Origin: Streptomyces aquilus
GTDB lineage: Bacteria; Actinomycetota; Actinomycetes; Streptomycetales; Streptomycetaceae
DNA length: 64,000 bases
NCBI RefSeq assembly: GCF_003955715.1
Contig: NZ_CP034463.1
Coordinates: 8,184,001 to 8,248,000 of the forward strand
Reading direction: 5' to 3'
Shown piece by piece: positions 16,299-28,703 of the stretch. Numbering within the stretch: the first letter of the stretch is position 1; each line of letters starts with the position of its first letter. A program made the translations under genes and the position numbers. The notes beneath the pieces were generated by a model, which did not search any database, had not been told where the DNA came from, and was given only the letters and a program-made list of their open reading frames with translations.

Positions 16299-17081
16299 AT
16301 GCGCATCGCTACCTGGAACGTGAACTCGATCACCGCCCGCCTGCCGAGGCTCCTGGCCTGGCTGGAGAGCAGCGGCACCGACGTGCTCTGCCTCCAGGAG
16401 GCCAAGCTGGCCGAGGAGCAGTTCCCGTTCGACCAGCTGCGCGAGCTGGGCTACGAGGCGGCGGTCCACGCGACCGGCAGGTGGAACGGCGTGGCGGTGC
16501 TCTCCCGGGTCGGCCTGGAGGACGTCGTGAAGGGCCTGCCCGGCGACCCCGGTTACGACGGCGCCCCCGAGCCCCGCGCCATCTCCGCGACCTGCGGCGG
16601 CGTCCGGGTGTGGTCGGTGTACGTGCCGAACGGCCGCGAGGTGGACCACCCGCACTACGCCTACAAGCTCCAGTGGTTCGAGGCCCTCAAGGCGGCCGTC
16701 GCCGGTGACGCGGCGGGCAGCCGCCCGTTCGCGGTGATGGGGGACTACAACGTGGCGCCGACGGACGACGACGTCTTCGACGTGGCCGCCTTCGAGGGCC
16801 TCACCCACGTCACCCCGGCCGAGCGCGCGGCCCTCGCCGCCCTGCGCGAGACCGGCCTCTCGGACATCGTCCCGCGCCCCCTGAAGTACGACCACCCCTT
16901 CACGTACTGGGACTACCGCCAGCTCGGCTTCCCCAAGAACCGCGGCATGCGCATCGACCTGGTGTACGGCAACGAGCCGTTCGCGAAGGCCGTCACCGAC
17001 GCCTACGTGGACCGTGAGGAGCGCAAGGGCAAGGGCGCCTCGGACCACGCGCCGGTGGTCGTGGACCTCGACGTGCCGTAG
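16299..17081 (+). CDS. xthA: Exodeoxyribonuclease III (AP endonuclease)
   Basis: A 260-residue Mg-dependent nuclease of the EEP family that cuts at abasic sites and trims 3-prime blocked ends in base-excision repair. Seen motifs are MRIATWNVNS, the metal-binding Glu in LCLQEAK, the GDYNVAP (Asp/Asn) motif near residue 150, WDYRQLGFPKNRGMRID and the terminal SDHAPVVVDL with the catalytic Asp-His pair. Length is normal. The ATG at 16299 fits a leaderless start 7 nt after a damage-type -10 box. It is convergent with the secreted esterase gene, whose stop is one base away. Confidence 0.96.
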   Translation: MRIATWNVNSITARLPRLLAWLESSGTDVLCLQEAKLAEEQFPFDQLRELGYEAAVHATGRWNGVAVLSRVGLEDVVKGLPGDPGYDGAPEPRAISATCGGVRVWSVYVPNGREVDHPHYAYKLQWFEALKAAVAGDAAGSRPFAVMGDYNVAPTDDDVFDVAAFEGLTHVTPAERAALAALRETGLSDIVPRPLKYDHPFTYWDYRQLGFPKNRGMRIDLVYGNEPFAKAVTDAYVDREERKGKGASDHAPVVVDLDVP

Positions 17082-17082
17082 C

Positions 17083-18846
17083 TCACAGCAGCGACAGGTC
17101 CACGGACTCCGCGAGGGCGGCCAGCCCCGCGTCCCCCGGATGCAGATGGTCCCCGCTGTCGTACGCCGGCAGCATCCGCGCCGGATGGTCCGGGTCCCGT
17201 ACGACCCCGTCGAAGTCGAGGACGCCGTCGAACAGGCCGGCGTCCCGGATCCAGGCGTTCACCTCGGCACGCTCGGCGTCGACCGCGGCCGTGCAGCGGG
17301 CCTCGCCCTCGCAGGGCAGGATCGTCGCCGCCAGCATCCGCAGCCCCCGCGCATGCCCCCGGTCGGCGAGCTCGCGCAGCCCGCCGATCACCTCGTCGGC
17401 CGTGGCACCCCAGCGCACGTCGTTGACGCCCTGGAAGACGACCGCCGTGCGCGCCGAGGTCTGCGCGAGGACGTCCCGGTCGAAGCGGTGCAGGGCACTC
17501 ACCCCTCCGGTGTCGGTGGCGACGCCGTCGCCGGGATAGCGGTCGCTCACCACGCGGTTCGCTGAGATCCCCTGGTTGAGCACGCCGTAGTGCGGGACCT
17601 CGTCCTGGGCGAGCAGCCGGTCCGCGAGCACGTCCGGCCAGCGCCGGTCGGCGTCGGCCGTCGCCCCCTCCCCGTCGGTGATCGAGTCCCCGAGCAGCAC
17701 CACCGACCCCGGCCCGCCGCCCACGTCCACCCCGGTGAGCAGCGGCCAGCCGGTCAGGACGGTGGTGTACACCGTCGCCGAGACGTCCGCCGTGTGGTCG
17801 CCCGCCGCGCTGACGTACGACCGCTGCCGCGCGAGCCGGTGCACGGGCGCCGCCGTCACCGTCCCCGGCAGATGGAAGCTCACCAGCAGACTGCTGTCCG
17901 CGGGTACCTCGAAGTCGAGCGGATCGCTGAACACCTGTGCCCCGGCGGCCACTTCGACGCCCGCCGCACCCCCGAAGGCCACCGCCACCGGCGCCTCCCG
18001 CGCCGCCGCGCCCGCGGCCTGCACCGCCACCGTGGCGCTCCCGATCCGCACCGGCGCCGCCGCGAAGGTGTTGTCGAACCGCAGCCGCACCCGAGGCCCG
18101 CCCACCGAGGTGTGCACGACGAGCCGCAGCGTACGGTCGCGCCACGGCCCCACCGCCGGGTATCCGGCGGTCGCGGCCGCCCAACTCCCCGACCAGCCGG
18201 GCGTATCGCCCCGCACCGACACGGCGAACACATGCAGGCCCGGCGAGTCGGGCAGCCGTACCGACGCGACCTGCTCTCCGGGCACGAGCGGCACCGTGAC
18301 GACGTACAGCCGTGCCTGCGCGGCGAGTTGGCCGCCGGGCGTGTTCACGTGCGGCAGTGCCACCGCCTTCGTGGCGAGCGGGCCGGTGCGCCAGTCGGGG
18401 GCGGTCAGGCGGTACGAGGAGGTCGTGCCGTTCGCGTACGACACCGAGCCCGTGCCCGTCACGTCGACGCCGTCCGTGCCCGCTGCCAGGAAGGCGAGCG
18501 CGTCGCCGCGGCCGGTCACGCGTACCGACTGGCCCGCGGCGCGCACGTTGTCGGGATCGCCCGGCTCCCGGCGCGGCCAGGCCAGCCGGGCCCGCTGCAC
18601 GGTCAGTGTCCGGCCCGGCGTCCAGCCCGCCGCCGCCAGGTCGGCTGCCGACAGCGAGGCGCCGGTGCCGTCGAAGTCCGCCTCGCCGGGCCGGGCGTCG
18701 TCGCTCACGGCCGTGTTGTCGAAGAGCCGCTCCAGCGGCAGGGGTTCCGTGGCGCTGCGCACCGGCGCCGCCCGCACGGGAGCGGTCGGCGTCAAGGCGC
18801 CGAACAGGGAGAGGACGAGCAGGGACATGCGGACACCTCGGCGCAC
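17083..18846 (-). CDS. Secreted SGNH/GDSL esterase
   Basis: A protein of about 587 residues with a signal peptide (basic start, MSLLVLSLFGALTPTAPVRA, cleavage after ...VRA). The first 350 residues are beta-rich and of unknown role; the SGNH hydrolase domain occupies the C-terminal ~220 residues. Catalytic blocks: GDSITDGEG (Ser, about 386), NQGISANR (Gly), GVNDVRW (Asn) and SGDHLHPGD (Asp-His near the end). It should hydrolyse ester bonds outside the cell; similar proteins are annotated as GDSL-like lipases or acetylxylan-type esterases. The GTG at 18846 has GGGGGA 5-6 nt upstream and gives a normal n-region; ATG 18828 is an alternative. Confidence 0.9.
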   Translation of the reverse strand: MRRGVRMSLLVLSLFGALTPTAPVRAAPVRSATEPLPLERLFDNTAVSDDARPGEADFDGTGASLSAADLAAAGWTPGRTLTVQRARLAWPRREPGDPDNVRAAGQSVRVTGRGDALAFLAAGTDGVDVTGTGSVSYANGTTSSYRLTAPDWRTGPLATKAVALPHVNTPGGQLAAQARLYVVTVPLVPGEQVASVRLPDSPGLHVFAVSVRGDTPGWSGSWAAATAGYPAVGPWRDRTLRLVVHTSVGGPRVRLRFDNTFAAAPVRIGSATVAVQAAGAAAREAPVAVAFGGAAGVEVAAGAQVFSDPLDFEVPADSSLLVSFHLPGTVTAAPVHRLARQRSYVSAAGDHTADVSATVYTTVLTGWPLLTGVDVGGGPGSVVLLGDSITDGEGATADADRRWPDVLADRLLAQDEVPHYGVLNQGISANRVVSDRYPGDGVATDTGGVSALHRFDRDVLAQTSARTAVVFQGVNDVRWGATADEVIGGLRELADRGHARGLRMLAATILPCEGEARCTAAVDAERAEVNAWIRDAGLFDGVLDFDGVVRDPDHPARMLPAYDSGDHLHPGDAGLAALAESVDLSLL

Positions 18847-19018
18847 CTGATTCCCCCGTTCACGACCGGTCAGGACGAGACGCGTGACGCACGGTGAAGG
18901 TAGGGACGCCCTGGGTGACCCGTCAACGTGCCATGCGCGAACTCGGCGCGAAGTCCCCCGGAATCGACTGCCCGCGCGCCTGTGGTGCGCACGCCGGTGC
19001 GAATGACACGCTGGACGT

Positions 19019-19426
19019 ATGAAGATCCCTTTTCTGGGCAACCGGCGCGAGGAACCCGGGGCGCACGACGCCGAGGGCATCGCCGAACTCCTCGCCGAGT
19101 GTGAGCTGCTGCGTCATCAGGCGGCCCGGTCCGGTGTCCAACTGGACGACACCGTCGCCTCGTTGGAGGACCTCGACCAGCTGGTGCCGCGATGGCGGGA
19201 CGACGCCGATGTGCTGGAGTGGCTCGGCAACGACGCCGGGCTGTATCTCGGGACGGTGATCGTGCGGACCGTACCGGGCGCCGTGTGGGGGATTCGGGCC
19301 GACGGCCAGCCGGTGATCCGGCTCGCCTCCGGCCGGGAGTTCGACGTGGTCGCCGACGGCCATGACTGGGCGGCGAGCGGAGTGCCCGAACTGTCCCAGG
19401 TCTACGGCGAGGTGGCGGAGGCCTGA
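19019..19426 (+). CDS. Small conserved actinobacterial protein, unknown function
   Basis: A 135-residue acidic, soluble protein resembling a Streptomyces family of uncharacterised proteins (possibly DUF6278; not verified). The N-terminus is helical and charged (EGIAELLAECELLRHQA), followed by a conserved-looking segment of alternating strands (GLYLGTVIVRTVPGAVWGI, QPVIRLASGREFDVVADGH). No catalytic motif or signal peptide is seen. It is monocistronic, divergent from the esterase gene, and followed by the ABC ATPase gene after 129 bp. Confidence 0.75.
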   Translation: MKIPFLGNRREEPGAHDAEGIAELLAECELLRHQAARSGVQLDDTVASLEDLDQLVPRWRDDADVLEWLGNDAGLYLGTVIVRTVPGAVWGIRADGQPVIRLASGREFDVVADGHDWAASGVPELSQVYGEVAEA

Positions 19427-19555
19427 TGCGGGCCCGTACATAAGCGGGGCGTAAATACGGCTAATGCCCGAAAAGTGCGTGTCGTGTATTAACTCCACTG
19501 TTGTCTGGATAGGTTGCGGCAACCGCGACACAGCTGAGAGTGGGTAGGGCTGGGC

Positions 19556-20299
<744 letters not shown>

Positions 20300-20321
20300 C
20301 GGCACTGATGGGGGAGTGCCG
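20300..20321 (+). terminator. Hairpin directly after the ABC ATPase gene
   Basis: CGGCACT (20300-20306) and AGTGCCG (20315-20321) form a 7-bp stem with an 8-nt loop. It begins right after the TGA stop. There is no U-tract, as is usual for Streptomyces stem-loops. It supports a single-gene transcript for the ATPase. Confidence 0.6.
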
Positions 20322-20460
20322 CGCCTCGACTACGATGTGCCGTTCATCCCTGTGATGAAGGCGATCTCGCCGCTGCCCGGTGGGGAACCCCCCACGGCCC
20401 CGGGACCGTAGGGGGCGGCAGCTCACAAGAGCCATACCCGCCCGGCGCGTAGGCCGGAGA

Positions 20461-22029
20461 TCACTGCTCACGCAGCGGAATCGACACGTACGACGGGTCG
20501 TCCGCCGGTGAGGAGAAGGTCAGCTGCGCGCCGGACGGGTTGTGCTCGATGTAGAGCGGGTCGACCGTGTCGACGACCAGGGCGAGACGATGCCCCGCCG
20601 GGACGTCGTAGGCCGTGGAGTACAGCTCCAGGTCGAGGCCGAACGCCGTGCCGGGCGTCCGTCCGTGGAAGGTGTACGGCGCGTGGGTGACCAGCTTGCC
20701 GAGGCCGAGCGGGCCCACGTCGTAGAGGTAGGCGACGAGGGTGCCGCTCTCGTCGGTCGGGGTGACGGTGGTGTGCAACGTCGTGGTGCCGCGCACCTGT
20801 TGGGCGGTCCCGTACTTCTCCGACTGCCAGACGGCCGCCCAGCGGCGGGGGAGCAGGGGGATCGAGGCGACCGGGGGGATCCGGGCGACCTGGTCGAGGA
20901 TGCTGGAGAGGAAGACGACCCCGCCGTCCGCGCCCGAGTCGACGTTGGTGTGCAGGGTGGTCGTGCCGGACAGGGCCAGCTTCTTCGTCGTGGCGCCGAC
21001 CGACTTCCAGTCCGGGTAGCCCTCGTAGCCGCCGGTGGAACGGGACTTGAGCTGGACGGGCTGCTCGCGGTCGATGCCGTTGTCGTCGCCCTGGAGGTAG
21101 CGGTCGAACCAGCGCTCGGTGTCCGTCCAGACGTCGTTGGGGAGCCCGAACAGGCCCGTCAGTTCGGCGGTCGCGTGGTCGCCGGGGCGGAACTCCAGTC
21201 TCTTGGGGCCGGTCAGCTTCTCGTAGAAGTGGGCGGACTGGTTGGGCGGGAAGACCGAGTCGCCCCAGGCGTTGGCCATCATGACCGCCGTGCCGTTCTT
21301 GTTCAGTTGGTCCACATAGGTGATGGCAGAACGTTTCTTCCCCCAATTGATCATGTCCTGTTCCTTGGACAGGTTGGAGGCGTAGAAGTTGTCGAAGATC
21401 TCCCGGATCTCGGCGCTCTGCCGTCCCGTGACGATGCTCGCGCCGTCCAGCAGCCCGCCCGCCTGGACGTGTTGGGTGCGGCCCGAGTAGATCGAGTCGA
21501 TGAGGTCGGCCCAGCCGCTGAGCGCGGCGACCGCCTTGACGCGCTGGTCGTGCGCGGCGGCGAGGAGGCTGATGCCGGCGCCGTACGAGACCCCGCCCAT
21601 GCCGATGTGCTGTGCGTCGGCGGGGGTGTTGGCGAGCGCCCAGTCGATGACCTTGGAGGCGTCGGCTATGTCGGGCGGGCCCGCCACTTCTATCCGTCCG
21701 CCCGACTGCCAGAAGCCGCGCACGTTGTAACTGACCACGACGTAGCCGGAGTTCGCGAGCTTCTGCGCCTGCGCCAGGTACTCGACCTGGGGCAGGCCCC
21801 AGCTCGTGGGGAACACGATCAGCGGGTAGCGTCGCGAACCGTCCGCGCCCGCCGGGGTGATGACGTTCGCCTTGAGGACGGTGCCGCCGTCGCCGGCGAT
21901 GTCGACGAATCGTATGCCGCCCGTCGAGGCCTGGGCGGCCGGAGCGAACCCGAGGGCGCTCCCGGCGATCAGCGTCGCGGAGACGGCGCCCACGGCGGTC
22001 GTGCGCAGGGCCTTGCGATGGTGTCCCAC
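20461..22029 (-). CDS. Secreted alpha/beta hydrolase, X-Pro dipeptidyl-peptidase S15/CocE-like
   Basis: A 522-residue exported protein. The signal peptide spans about 1-34 (basic start, TTAVGAVSATLIAGSALGFAPAAQA). The hydrolase core has the nucleophile elbow GVSYGAG with Ser near 147, preceded by VVVSYNVRGFWQSGG (Asp/oxyanion region). The C-terminal ~180 residues form a jelly-roll domain as in S15 peptidases and cocaine esterase. Likely activity is hydrolysis of peptides or esters outside the cell. The GTG start has GAGGAG 7 nt upstream. The promoter region carries two TTAC/GTAA dyads. Confidence 0.87.
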   Translation of the reverse strand: MGHHRKALRTTAVGAVSATLIAGSALGFAPAAQASTGGIRFVDIAGDGGTVLKANVITPAGADGSRRYPLIVFPTSWGLPQVEYLAQAQKLANSGYVVVSYNVRGFWQSGGRIEVAGPPDIADASKVIDWALANTPADAQHIGMGGVSYGAGISLLAAAHDQRVKAVAALSGWADLIDSIYSGRTQHVQAGGLLDGASIVTGRQSAEIREIFDNFYASNLSKEQDMINWGKKRSAITYVDQLNKNGTAVMMANAWGDSVFPPNQSAHFYEKLTGPKRLEFRPGDHATAELTGLFGLPNDVWTDTERWFDRYLQGDDNGIDREQPVQLKSRSTGGYEGYPDWKSVGATTKKLALSGTTTLHTNVDSGADGGVVFLSSILDQVARIPPVASIPLLPRRWAAVWQSEKYGTAQQVRGTTTLHTTVTPTDESGTLVAYLYDVGPLGLGKLVTHAPYTFHGRTPGTAFGLDLELYSTAYDVPAGHRLALVVDTVDPLYIEHNPSGAQLTFSSPADDPSYVSIPLREQ

Positions 22030-22068
22030 GGGTCACTCCTCACTTGTGTCAGTGCAAAGTGACCGAAC

Positions 22069-22123
22069 GGTAACCTCGGCTCCTTACTGGAGGTAACCCG
22101 TCGGTAAGTTACGCGGGAGTAAC
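22069..22123. promoter_or_regulatory. Cluster of TTAC/GTAA half-sites upstream of the secreted hydrolase
   Basis: Within 55 bp there are GGTAAC (22069-22074), TTAC-TGGAG-GTAA (22084-22096), GGTAAGTTAC (22103-22112) and TTAC-GCGGGA-GTAA (22109-22122). The arrangement resembles operators of TetR-type lipid/acyl regulators in actinobacteria, which favour TTAC...GTAA dyads. It lies 40-95 bp before the minus-strand GTG at 22029 and also abuts the 3-prime end of the next minus-strand gene. Confidence 0.5.
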
Positions 22124-22145
22124 GATTGTTGTCGTGTGAATGAAT

Positions 22146-22904
22146 TCAGGACGCACGGTGCGCGTTACGGGGAGCCGGAGCGGTCGGCGGCGGGGCCTGT
22201 GCCGCCCGGGTCACGTCGGCGACCAGCTCGGCGACGTCCGGGCCGTACGCCTGTGAGTTGACCACTTTCAGCAGCAGCACGAACGAGTTGTTCCCGTGCT
22301 TGCGGGCCAGACGTTCGTGGTTGCGGGCCAGATAGCGGGTCGCGGCCTGGTTGGTGATGGCGGTCTGGCCGCAGAACAGGAACACCGGCCTGCTCTGGCC
22401 CGGCTGGCCGGCGGTGAGCCGCGCCAGCAGCACGTGTTCGCTCTGCCCCTTCTCCATCCGGTAGCGCTCGCTGCCGATCTGGAAGGCCAGCCGGTCGGGC
22501 CCCGGCTCCGGATCGAGGTTGACCCGCACCCCGGGCAGCATGGCCTGCATATGGGCCTGCATCCGGCGGTTCGACCCGGGGCCGCCCACGCAGAACTCCG
22601 TCCGTTCCCCGAAGCCCTGCCGTGCGGCGTCCTGGGTGATCACGTCGGCGTGCGCGCCGCAGTCCTTGATGAGCGCGGAGAGTTCGAGCAGCGCGAAGAC
22701 GTCGTAGCGGTGCACCGCGAGGTCGGGGCCGGCCGCGTCCCGGTTGACGACGAGCAGCGACTCCGAGTGGTCGGGCAGCCCGAAGAAGGCCTGCTTGCGC
22801 CGGAGTTTCCGCTTCCACAGATAGGTCCGGGCCAGCCAGCCGAGCGTGGCGCTGATGCCGGCGGCCACCACGCCCAGGACGATGTTGCGCACGTCGTCAT
22901 TCAT
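22146..22904 (-). CDS. Membrane-anchored protein of unknown function
   Basis: A 252-residue protein with one N-terminal transmembrane helix (about 8-28, IVLGVVAAGISATLGWLA) followed by a basic stop-transfer stretch (KRKLRRK), so the bulk is cytoplasmic. The soluble domain has alternating strands and helices typical of an alpha/beta nucleotide-binding fold, including SESLLVVNRDAAGP, FCVGGPGSNRRMQ and RPVFLFCGQTAITNQAA. The GGPGSN motif recalls nucleotide- or NAD-binding sensor folds, but I cannot name a family. Similar proteins may be annotated as secreted proteins in Streptomyces because of the N-terminal helix. The C-terminal 25 residues are Pro/Ala-rich. Confidence 0.78.
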   Translation of the reverse strand: MNDDVRNIVLGVVAAGISATLGWLARTYLWKRKLRRKQAFFGLPDHSESLLVVNRDAAGPDLAVHRYDVFALLELSALIKDCGAHADVITQDAARQGFGERTEFCVGGPGSNRRMQAHMQAMLPGVRVNLDPEPGPDRLAFQIGSERYRMEKGQSEHVLLARLTAGQPGQSRPVFLFCGQTAITNQAATRYLARNHERLARKHGNNSFVLLLKVVNSQAYGPDVAELVADVTRAAQAPPPTAPAPRNAHRAS

Positions 22905-23048
22905 GGGCGCGCATGCTAGCGGGCCCGGATTGCCGGTACGTACCCGTGTTCGAGGTGTGGCGATCTCATGACAGCTGCCCTGAAGGGGGCTGTCGAGCCT
23001 CGGGTGTTGTGGTTACGCTGCGCGGACGGTCCTGGCCTGGAGGTGCGG

Positions 23049-24830
23049 ATGCGTCGCCCTGTCGCGCGGAAACTGTCGGTGCTCGCGGTCTCGGCAGCCG
23101 TGGTCTCGGTCGGGGCGGCGGCGCCACCGCCGACCGCCACGACACCACCGAAGGTGCCCGTCGCCGTCGGCTACGGCGGCGCCGTGGCCAGCGTCGACGC
23201 GGACGCCTCCGCCGCCGGCATCGAGGTGCTGAGGAAGGGCGGCAACGCCGTCGACGCCGCCGTCGCCACGGCCGCCGCGCTCGGCGTCACCGAGCCCTAC
23301 TCCTCCGGCATCGGCGGGGGCGGCTACTTCGTCTACTACGACGCCAAGTCCCGTACGGTGCACACCATCGACGGCCGTGAGACCGCCCCGCTCACCGCCG
23401 GTTCCGACCTGTTCGTCGAGAACGGTCAGCCCCTCGCCTTCGCCGACGCGGTGACCAGCGGCCTGAGCGTCGGCACCCCGGGCACCCCGGACACCTGGGC
23501 CACCGCCCTCGACCAGTGGGGCAGCAGAAGACTCGGCACGGTCCTCAAACCGGCCGAGAAGCTCGCGCGTGACGGCTTCACCGTCGACGACACCTTCCGC
23601 GCGCAGACCGCTTCCAACGAGACCCGCTTCCGCTACTTCCCCGACACGGCCAAGCTGTTCCTGCCGAACGGTGCCCTCCCTGTCGTCGGCTCCACCTTCA
23701 AGAACCCCGATCTCGCCCGCACCTACGCCGAGTTGGGCAAGAAGGGCGTCGGCGCGATCTACCACGGCGACCTCGGCGACGACATCCTCGACACCGTCAA
23801 CAAGCCTCCCGTGGACCCGGCTTCGGGCTGGAAGGCCCGCCCGGGCAAGCTGACGGAGAAGGACCTCGCGGCCTACGGGGCCAAGCTCCAGAAGCCGACG
23901 AAGACCTCCTACCGCGGCCTCGGCGTCTACTCCATCGCCCCCTCCTCCTCCGGCGGCACCACGGTCGGTGAGGCCCTCAACATCCTGGAGAACACCGACC
24001 TCTCCAAGGCGAGCGAGGTGCAGTACCTGCACCACTACATCGAGGCCAGCCGGATCGCCTTCGCGGACCGCGGCCGCTGGGTCGGCGACCCCGCCTTCGA
24101 GGACGTACCGACGAAGGGGCTGCTCTCGCAGCGGTACGCCGACGAGCGGGCCGCGCTCATCAAGGACGACGCGGTGCTCACCAGCCCGGTGGCGCCCGGC
24201 GACCCGCGCAACCCCGGCTCCACGGGCACGGCGGCGCCGACGACGTACGAAGGCGAGAACACCACGCATCTGACGGTCGCCGACAAGTGGGGCAACGTCG
24301 TCGCCTACACCCTCACCATCGAGCAGACCGGTGGCAGCGGGATCACCGTGCCGGGTCGCGGGTTCCTTCTCAACAACGAGCTGACCGACTTCTCCTTCGT
24401 GCCCGCGAACCCGGCCGTGCACGACCCGAACCTGCCGGGGCCGGGGAAGCGGCCGCGGTCGTCCATCTCGCCGACGATCGTGCTCGACCAGCACAACAAG
24501 CCTGTGGTGGCACTGGGTTCGCCGGGTGGGGCGACGATCATCACGACCGCGCTCCAGGTGCTGACCGAGTTCGTCGACCGGGGGCTGCCGCTCGTCGACG
24601 CGATCGCCGCGCCGCGGGCGAGTCAGCGCAACCAGACCACGACCGAGCTCGAACCGGCGCTCTACAACGGTGAGCTGAGGAAACAGTTGGAGGCGCTCGG
24701 GCACGGGTTCCGGTTGAACGCCGAGATCGGTGCGGCTACCGGGGTGCAGCGGCTGCCGGGCGGGAAGTGGTTGGCGGCCGCTGAGACCGTACGGCGCGGC
24801 GGCGGCTCGGCGCAGGTGGTGTACCCCGCG

Positions 24831-24836
<6 letters not shown>
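23049..24836 (+). CDS. ggt: Secreted gamma-glutamyltranspeptidase
   Basis: A 595-residue N-terminal-nucleophile hydrolase that cleaves gamma-glutamyl bonds of glutathione and related compounds. The signal peptide is basic then hydrophobic (LSVLAVSAAVVSVGAAA). GGNAVDAAVATAAALG and EPYSSGIGGGGYFVYYD mark the large subunit. The autoprocessing Thr begins the small subunit in ENTTHLTVADKWGN (about Thr406), and the SSISPTIV, GSPGG and LNNELTDFSF motifs follow. The ATG at 23049 has GGAGG 5 nt upstream. Its last codons overlap the end of the convergent clp gene by 6 bp. A second, leaderless-peptide homologue lies at 45394. Confidence 0.93.
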
Positions 24837-27374
<2,538 letters not shown>

Positions 27375-27460
27375 GGCCGTTCCCATCCGGCGTCCCTGCG
27401 GGGCCCGGGACGCCCTCGCTGATCGACGTGCCGGAGTCGGGTAACCCGGGCCGCGGCCCG

Positions 27461-27905
27461 CTACACCTGTGACCACTCCTTCGCCAGGCGACCCACCAGG
27501 GCGGCGGGCCAGGTGTACTCGATCTCGCCCACCACGAGGCCGGGCGCCGGCCGCAGCGGGCGCTCGGCCGTGCGCAGGCCGCCTTCACGCTCGTAGAACA
27601 CGATCGCACGATCGATGCCCCGCAGCACCTCCAGCCCGACGTCCCGGCCCGGCCGCGTGCCGGACGCCCAGGCGAGGCCGGCGCGCGGAAGACGACGGCC
27701 GAGGCCGGGTGCCCACACCGTCCGGGCGCACATGCAGGTCGTCGACGTGGACGGGACCGTCGGCGGTGGTGCGCACGTGGGCGAACCCGCACAGCTCGCC
27801 GTCCTCCTCCGCGGTCAGCGGCAGCTGGTCCGGGGCGAGGGCGGCGATCCGCTCGGTGTCGGCGGGGGTGCCGTGCGCGATACGCGGGTCGGCGCCGCCG
27901 TCAGA
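27461..27905 (-). pseudogene. GNAT N-acetyltransferase remnant, frameshifted and without a start
   Basis: Read on the minus strand, one frame gives TPADTERIAAL, then LTAEEDGELCGFAHV and HVDDLHVRPDGVG (start of the acetyl-CoA-binding motif A). Homology then switches frame near 27700 to GRRLPRAGLAWA, DVGLEVLRGIDRAIVFYER and EYTWPAALVGRLA, ending at a TAG. The first frame has no usable start after an in-frame stop near 27915, and the region between ERIAAL and LTAEEDG is shorter than in intact relatives. It is therefore most likely a decayed acetyltransferase downstream of map. A sequencing error could explain the frameshift but not the missing start. Confidence 0.72.
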
Positions 27906-28671
27906 TGCGCGCCGTCAGGACACGGGGGCCCGCGTCCGTGATCGCCACCGTGTGTTCGGCGTGGGCCGCCCGGGAGCCGTCGTTCGTGCGCAGGGTCCAG
28001 CCGTCGGAGTCGGCGTGGTAGCCGTCCGTGCCGCCGCCGATCACCATGGGCTCGATCGCCAGCACCATGCCGTGCCGCAGCTTCATGCCGCGGCCGGGGC
28101 GGCCCTCGTTCGGGACGCCCGGGTCCTCGTGCATCCGGCGGCCGATGCCGTGTCCGCCGAAGCCGTCCGGGATGCCGTAGCCGGCCGCGCGGCACACCGT
28201 GCCGATCGCGTGCGCGATGTCGCCGATGCGGTTGCCGACGACGGCCGCCGCGATCCCGGCGTCCAGCGCCCGCTCCGCCGCCTCGATCAGGCGCAGGTCC
28301 GCCTCGCGCGGGGTGCCGACCGTGAAGCTGATCGCCGAGTCGCCGACCCAGCCGCCGAGTTCGGCGCCGAAGTCCGCGGAGACGAGGTCGCCGTCGCGCA
28401 GCCGGTAGCGGGTCGGGATGCCGTGCACGATCGCGTCGTTCACGGAGACGCACAGGACGGCCGGGAACGGGGTGGGCGCGAAGGAGGGCCGGTAACCGAG
28501 GAACGGCGAGGTCGCGCCCGCCTCGCGGAGCACCTCATGCGCCACCTCGTCCAGCTCCAGCAGGGAAACGCCCACGTCGGCGGCCTTGTGCACGGCCGTG
28601 AGGGCACGTCCGACGACCTGCCCGGCCTCGTGCATGGCGTCGATCGATGTGTCTGTCTTCAGCTCCACCAT
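27901..28671 (-). CDS. map: Methionine aminopeptidase, type I
   Basis: A 256-residue dimetal protease that removes the initiator Met from nascent proteins. The pita-bread fold ligands are present: Asp in SADFGAELGG, Asp in GDSAISF, His in GFGGHGIGRRMHEDP, Glu in AIEPMVIGG and Glu in AEHTVAIT. Streptomyces usually carry more than one map; this copy is not beside secY/adk/infA, so it is an accessory copy. The ATG lies 7 nt after a TATAGT -10 box with no ribosome site, so translation should be leaderless. It is divergent from a tiny XRE regulator across 32 bp. Confidence 0.94.
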   Translation of the reverse strand: MVELKTDTSIDAMHEAGQVVGRALTAVHKAADVGVSLLELDEVAHEVLREAGATSPFLGYRPSFAPTPFPAVLCVSVNDAIVHGIPTRYRLRDGDLVSADFGAELGGWVGDSAISFTVGTPREADLRLIEAAERALDAGIAAAVVGNRIGDIAHAIGTVCRAAGYGIPDGFGGHGIGRRMHEDPGVPNEGRPGRGMKLRHGMVLAIEPMVIGGGTDGYHADSDGWTLRTNDGSRAAHAEHTVAITDAGPRVLTARI

Positions 28672-28703
28672 GCCAATTACTATACCGGTATTAGAATGGG
28701 GGC
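28672..28703. promoter_or_regulatory. Divergent leaderless promoters around the palindrome ATACCGGTAT
   Basis: Only 32 bp separate map and the XRE gene. The perfect palindrome ATACCGGTAT is at 28682-28691. The map -10 box TATAGT (minus, 28684-28679) ends 7 nt before its ATG; the XRE -10 box TAGAAT (28692-28697) ends 6 nt before its ATG. The palindrome overlaps one -10 box and abuts the other, so one bound dimer could silence both genes. Confidence 0.75.

Noticed and set aside
19480..19530. Clear promoter for the ABC ATPase gene (TTAACT...TAGGTT)
   Set aside because: The best spacing is 15 bp and the boxes are weak; the GGTTG-CGG-CAACC dyad nearby is short. Not convincing enough to annotate.
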